Source of the DNA: Deltaproteobacteria bacterium
Lineage (GTDB): Bacteria > Desulfobacterota > Desulfarculia > Adiutricales > Adiutricaceae
Reading direction: 5' to 3'
Assembly: GCA_031278795.1 (NCBI GenBank)
Contig: JAITJT010000232.1
Location: forward strand, 1-6,085
DNA length: 6,085 bases
The stretch's first letter is position 1; each line of letters starts with the position of its first letter. This document shows, one piece after another, positions 5,773 through 6,085 of the stretch. The notes under the pieces were generated by a model, which saw only the letters and a program-made list of their open reading frames with translations, did no database searches and had not been told where the DNA came from. The position numbers were made by a program, and so were the translations under genes.

Positions 5773-5998
5773 AGCTATTGGATAGTTTCATAAGTGGCGT
5801 AATTCTTAAATATAAGAAAACATCTCTAAGTAGATCTAACCTTAAACCTAGAGCTTAAAGTAAAGGCTTTAGGCGTATTGCTAAAAACGAAAACCTAGTT
5901 TAAACACACGCGAGATTAAACTCTTTTAGAAAGGATGTCCAATATTTAAGCGCTTTGGATTAATAGCTTTACGAGAGGGGTTTTGCTTGCGGATGAAT

Positions 5999-6036
5999 CT
6001 TTCCCACCTTGAGCCCAAAGGCTCAAGGTGGAAAAG
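5999..6036. terminator. Strong hairpin, perfect 12-bp stem and 4-base loop
   Basis: CCACCTTGAGCC (6004-6015) is followed by the loop CAAA and then by its exact reverse complement GGCTCAAGGTGG (6020-6031). After one C-A mismatch the stem gains four more pairs (5999-6002 with 6033-6036). It is the most stable structure in the window. Neither strand has a long T-tract after the stem (GAAAAGG on plus, GAAAGATTC on minus), so it is not a classic intrinsic terminator. It might be the end of a transcript of a gene beyond the window edge, an RNA-stabilising hairpin or an intergenic palindromic repeat element. Confidence 0.45.
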
Positions 6037-6085
6037 GTTAATACGTGATACTTTAGCTAAACTCTTCTAAAAAGAGGCGAAAGAC

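Larger units (their letters stand above)
5623..6085. other. Gene-free AT-rich region upstream of the UDPGP-family gene
   Basis: No credible gene on either strand. It should contain the promoter of the UDPGP-family gene: a TATAAT is present on the minus strand at 5772-5767, but with no good -35 box, and it would imply a leader of about 140 bases. Small direct repeats occur in this leader: CTAATTGAC at 5679-5687 and 5716-5724, and AAATTTAC at 5730-5737 and 5743-5750. Inverted repeats occur at 5803-5818 (TTCTTA-AATA-TAAGAA), 5847-5873 (an 8-bp stem with one G-U pair) and 5999-6036. TAAACTCTT is present at 5917-5925 and 6058-6066. Confidence 0.55.

Noticed and set aside
1..6085. CRISPR array, tRNA or rRNA genes
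   Set aside because: No regularly spaced repeats, no cloverleaf with the T-loop signature and no conserved rRNA segments were seen on either strand.

Overview
The window reads as a piece of a bacterial chromosome with five protein-coding genes, all on the minus strand and transcribed from right to left: a UDPGP-family sugar-nucleotide uridylyltransferase, an Rrf2-family transcription factor, an FMN-binding split-barrel (PNPOx-like) protein, a DUF2284 cysteine-rich metal-binding protein and a Sel1-repeat protein. The mix of an anaerobe-type split-barrel flavoprotein, a DUF2284 protein and a YwnA-like Rrf2 regulator suits a strict anaerobe, perhaps of the Desulfobacterota or a clostridia-like lineage. 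This placement is an inference from gene families only; no rRNA or other phylogenetic marker is present.

Layout: 1-526 has no intact gene and carries a palindromic octamer three times plus a possible decayed coding relic. 527-1549 is the Sel1 gene with a clear ribosome binding site. 1772-2356 (DUF2284) and 2397-2798 (PNPOx-like) are 40 bases apart and probably form one transcript, read from a well-formed extended -10 promoter near 2900 whose -35 region lies under a perfect palindrome. 3005-3475 is the Rrf2 regulator. 3476-4320 is a long AT-rich gap holding a hairpin flanked by T-tracts on both strands, which looks like a bidirectional terminator, and a duplicated 15-mer. 4321-5622 is the UDPGP-family gene. 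5623-6085 is another gene-free stretch ending in a hairpin with a perfect 12-bp stem.

The genes cover only about 62 percent of the window. The coding parts are visibly richer in G+C (around half) than the spacers (around a third or less). Low gene density, long AT-rich spacers and a possible coding relic are compatible with a genome under erosion, such as that of a host-associated anaerobe, but other explanations exist. The likely functional core is a small redox or stress module: an Rrf2 sensor-type regulator next to a flavoprotein and a cysteine-rich metal protein. The UDPGP-family and Sel1 genes appear to be independent units. I did not find a convincing new multi-gene system, mobile element, CRISPR array, tRNA or rRNA.
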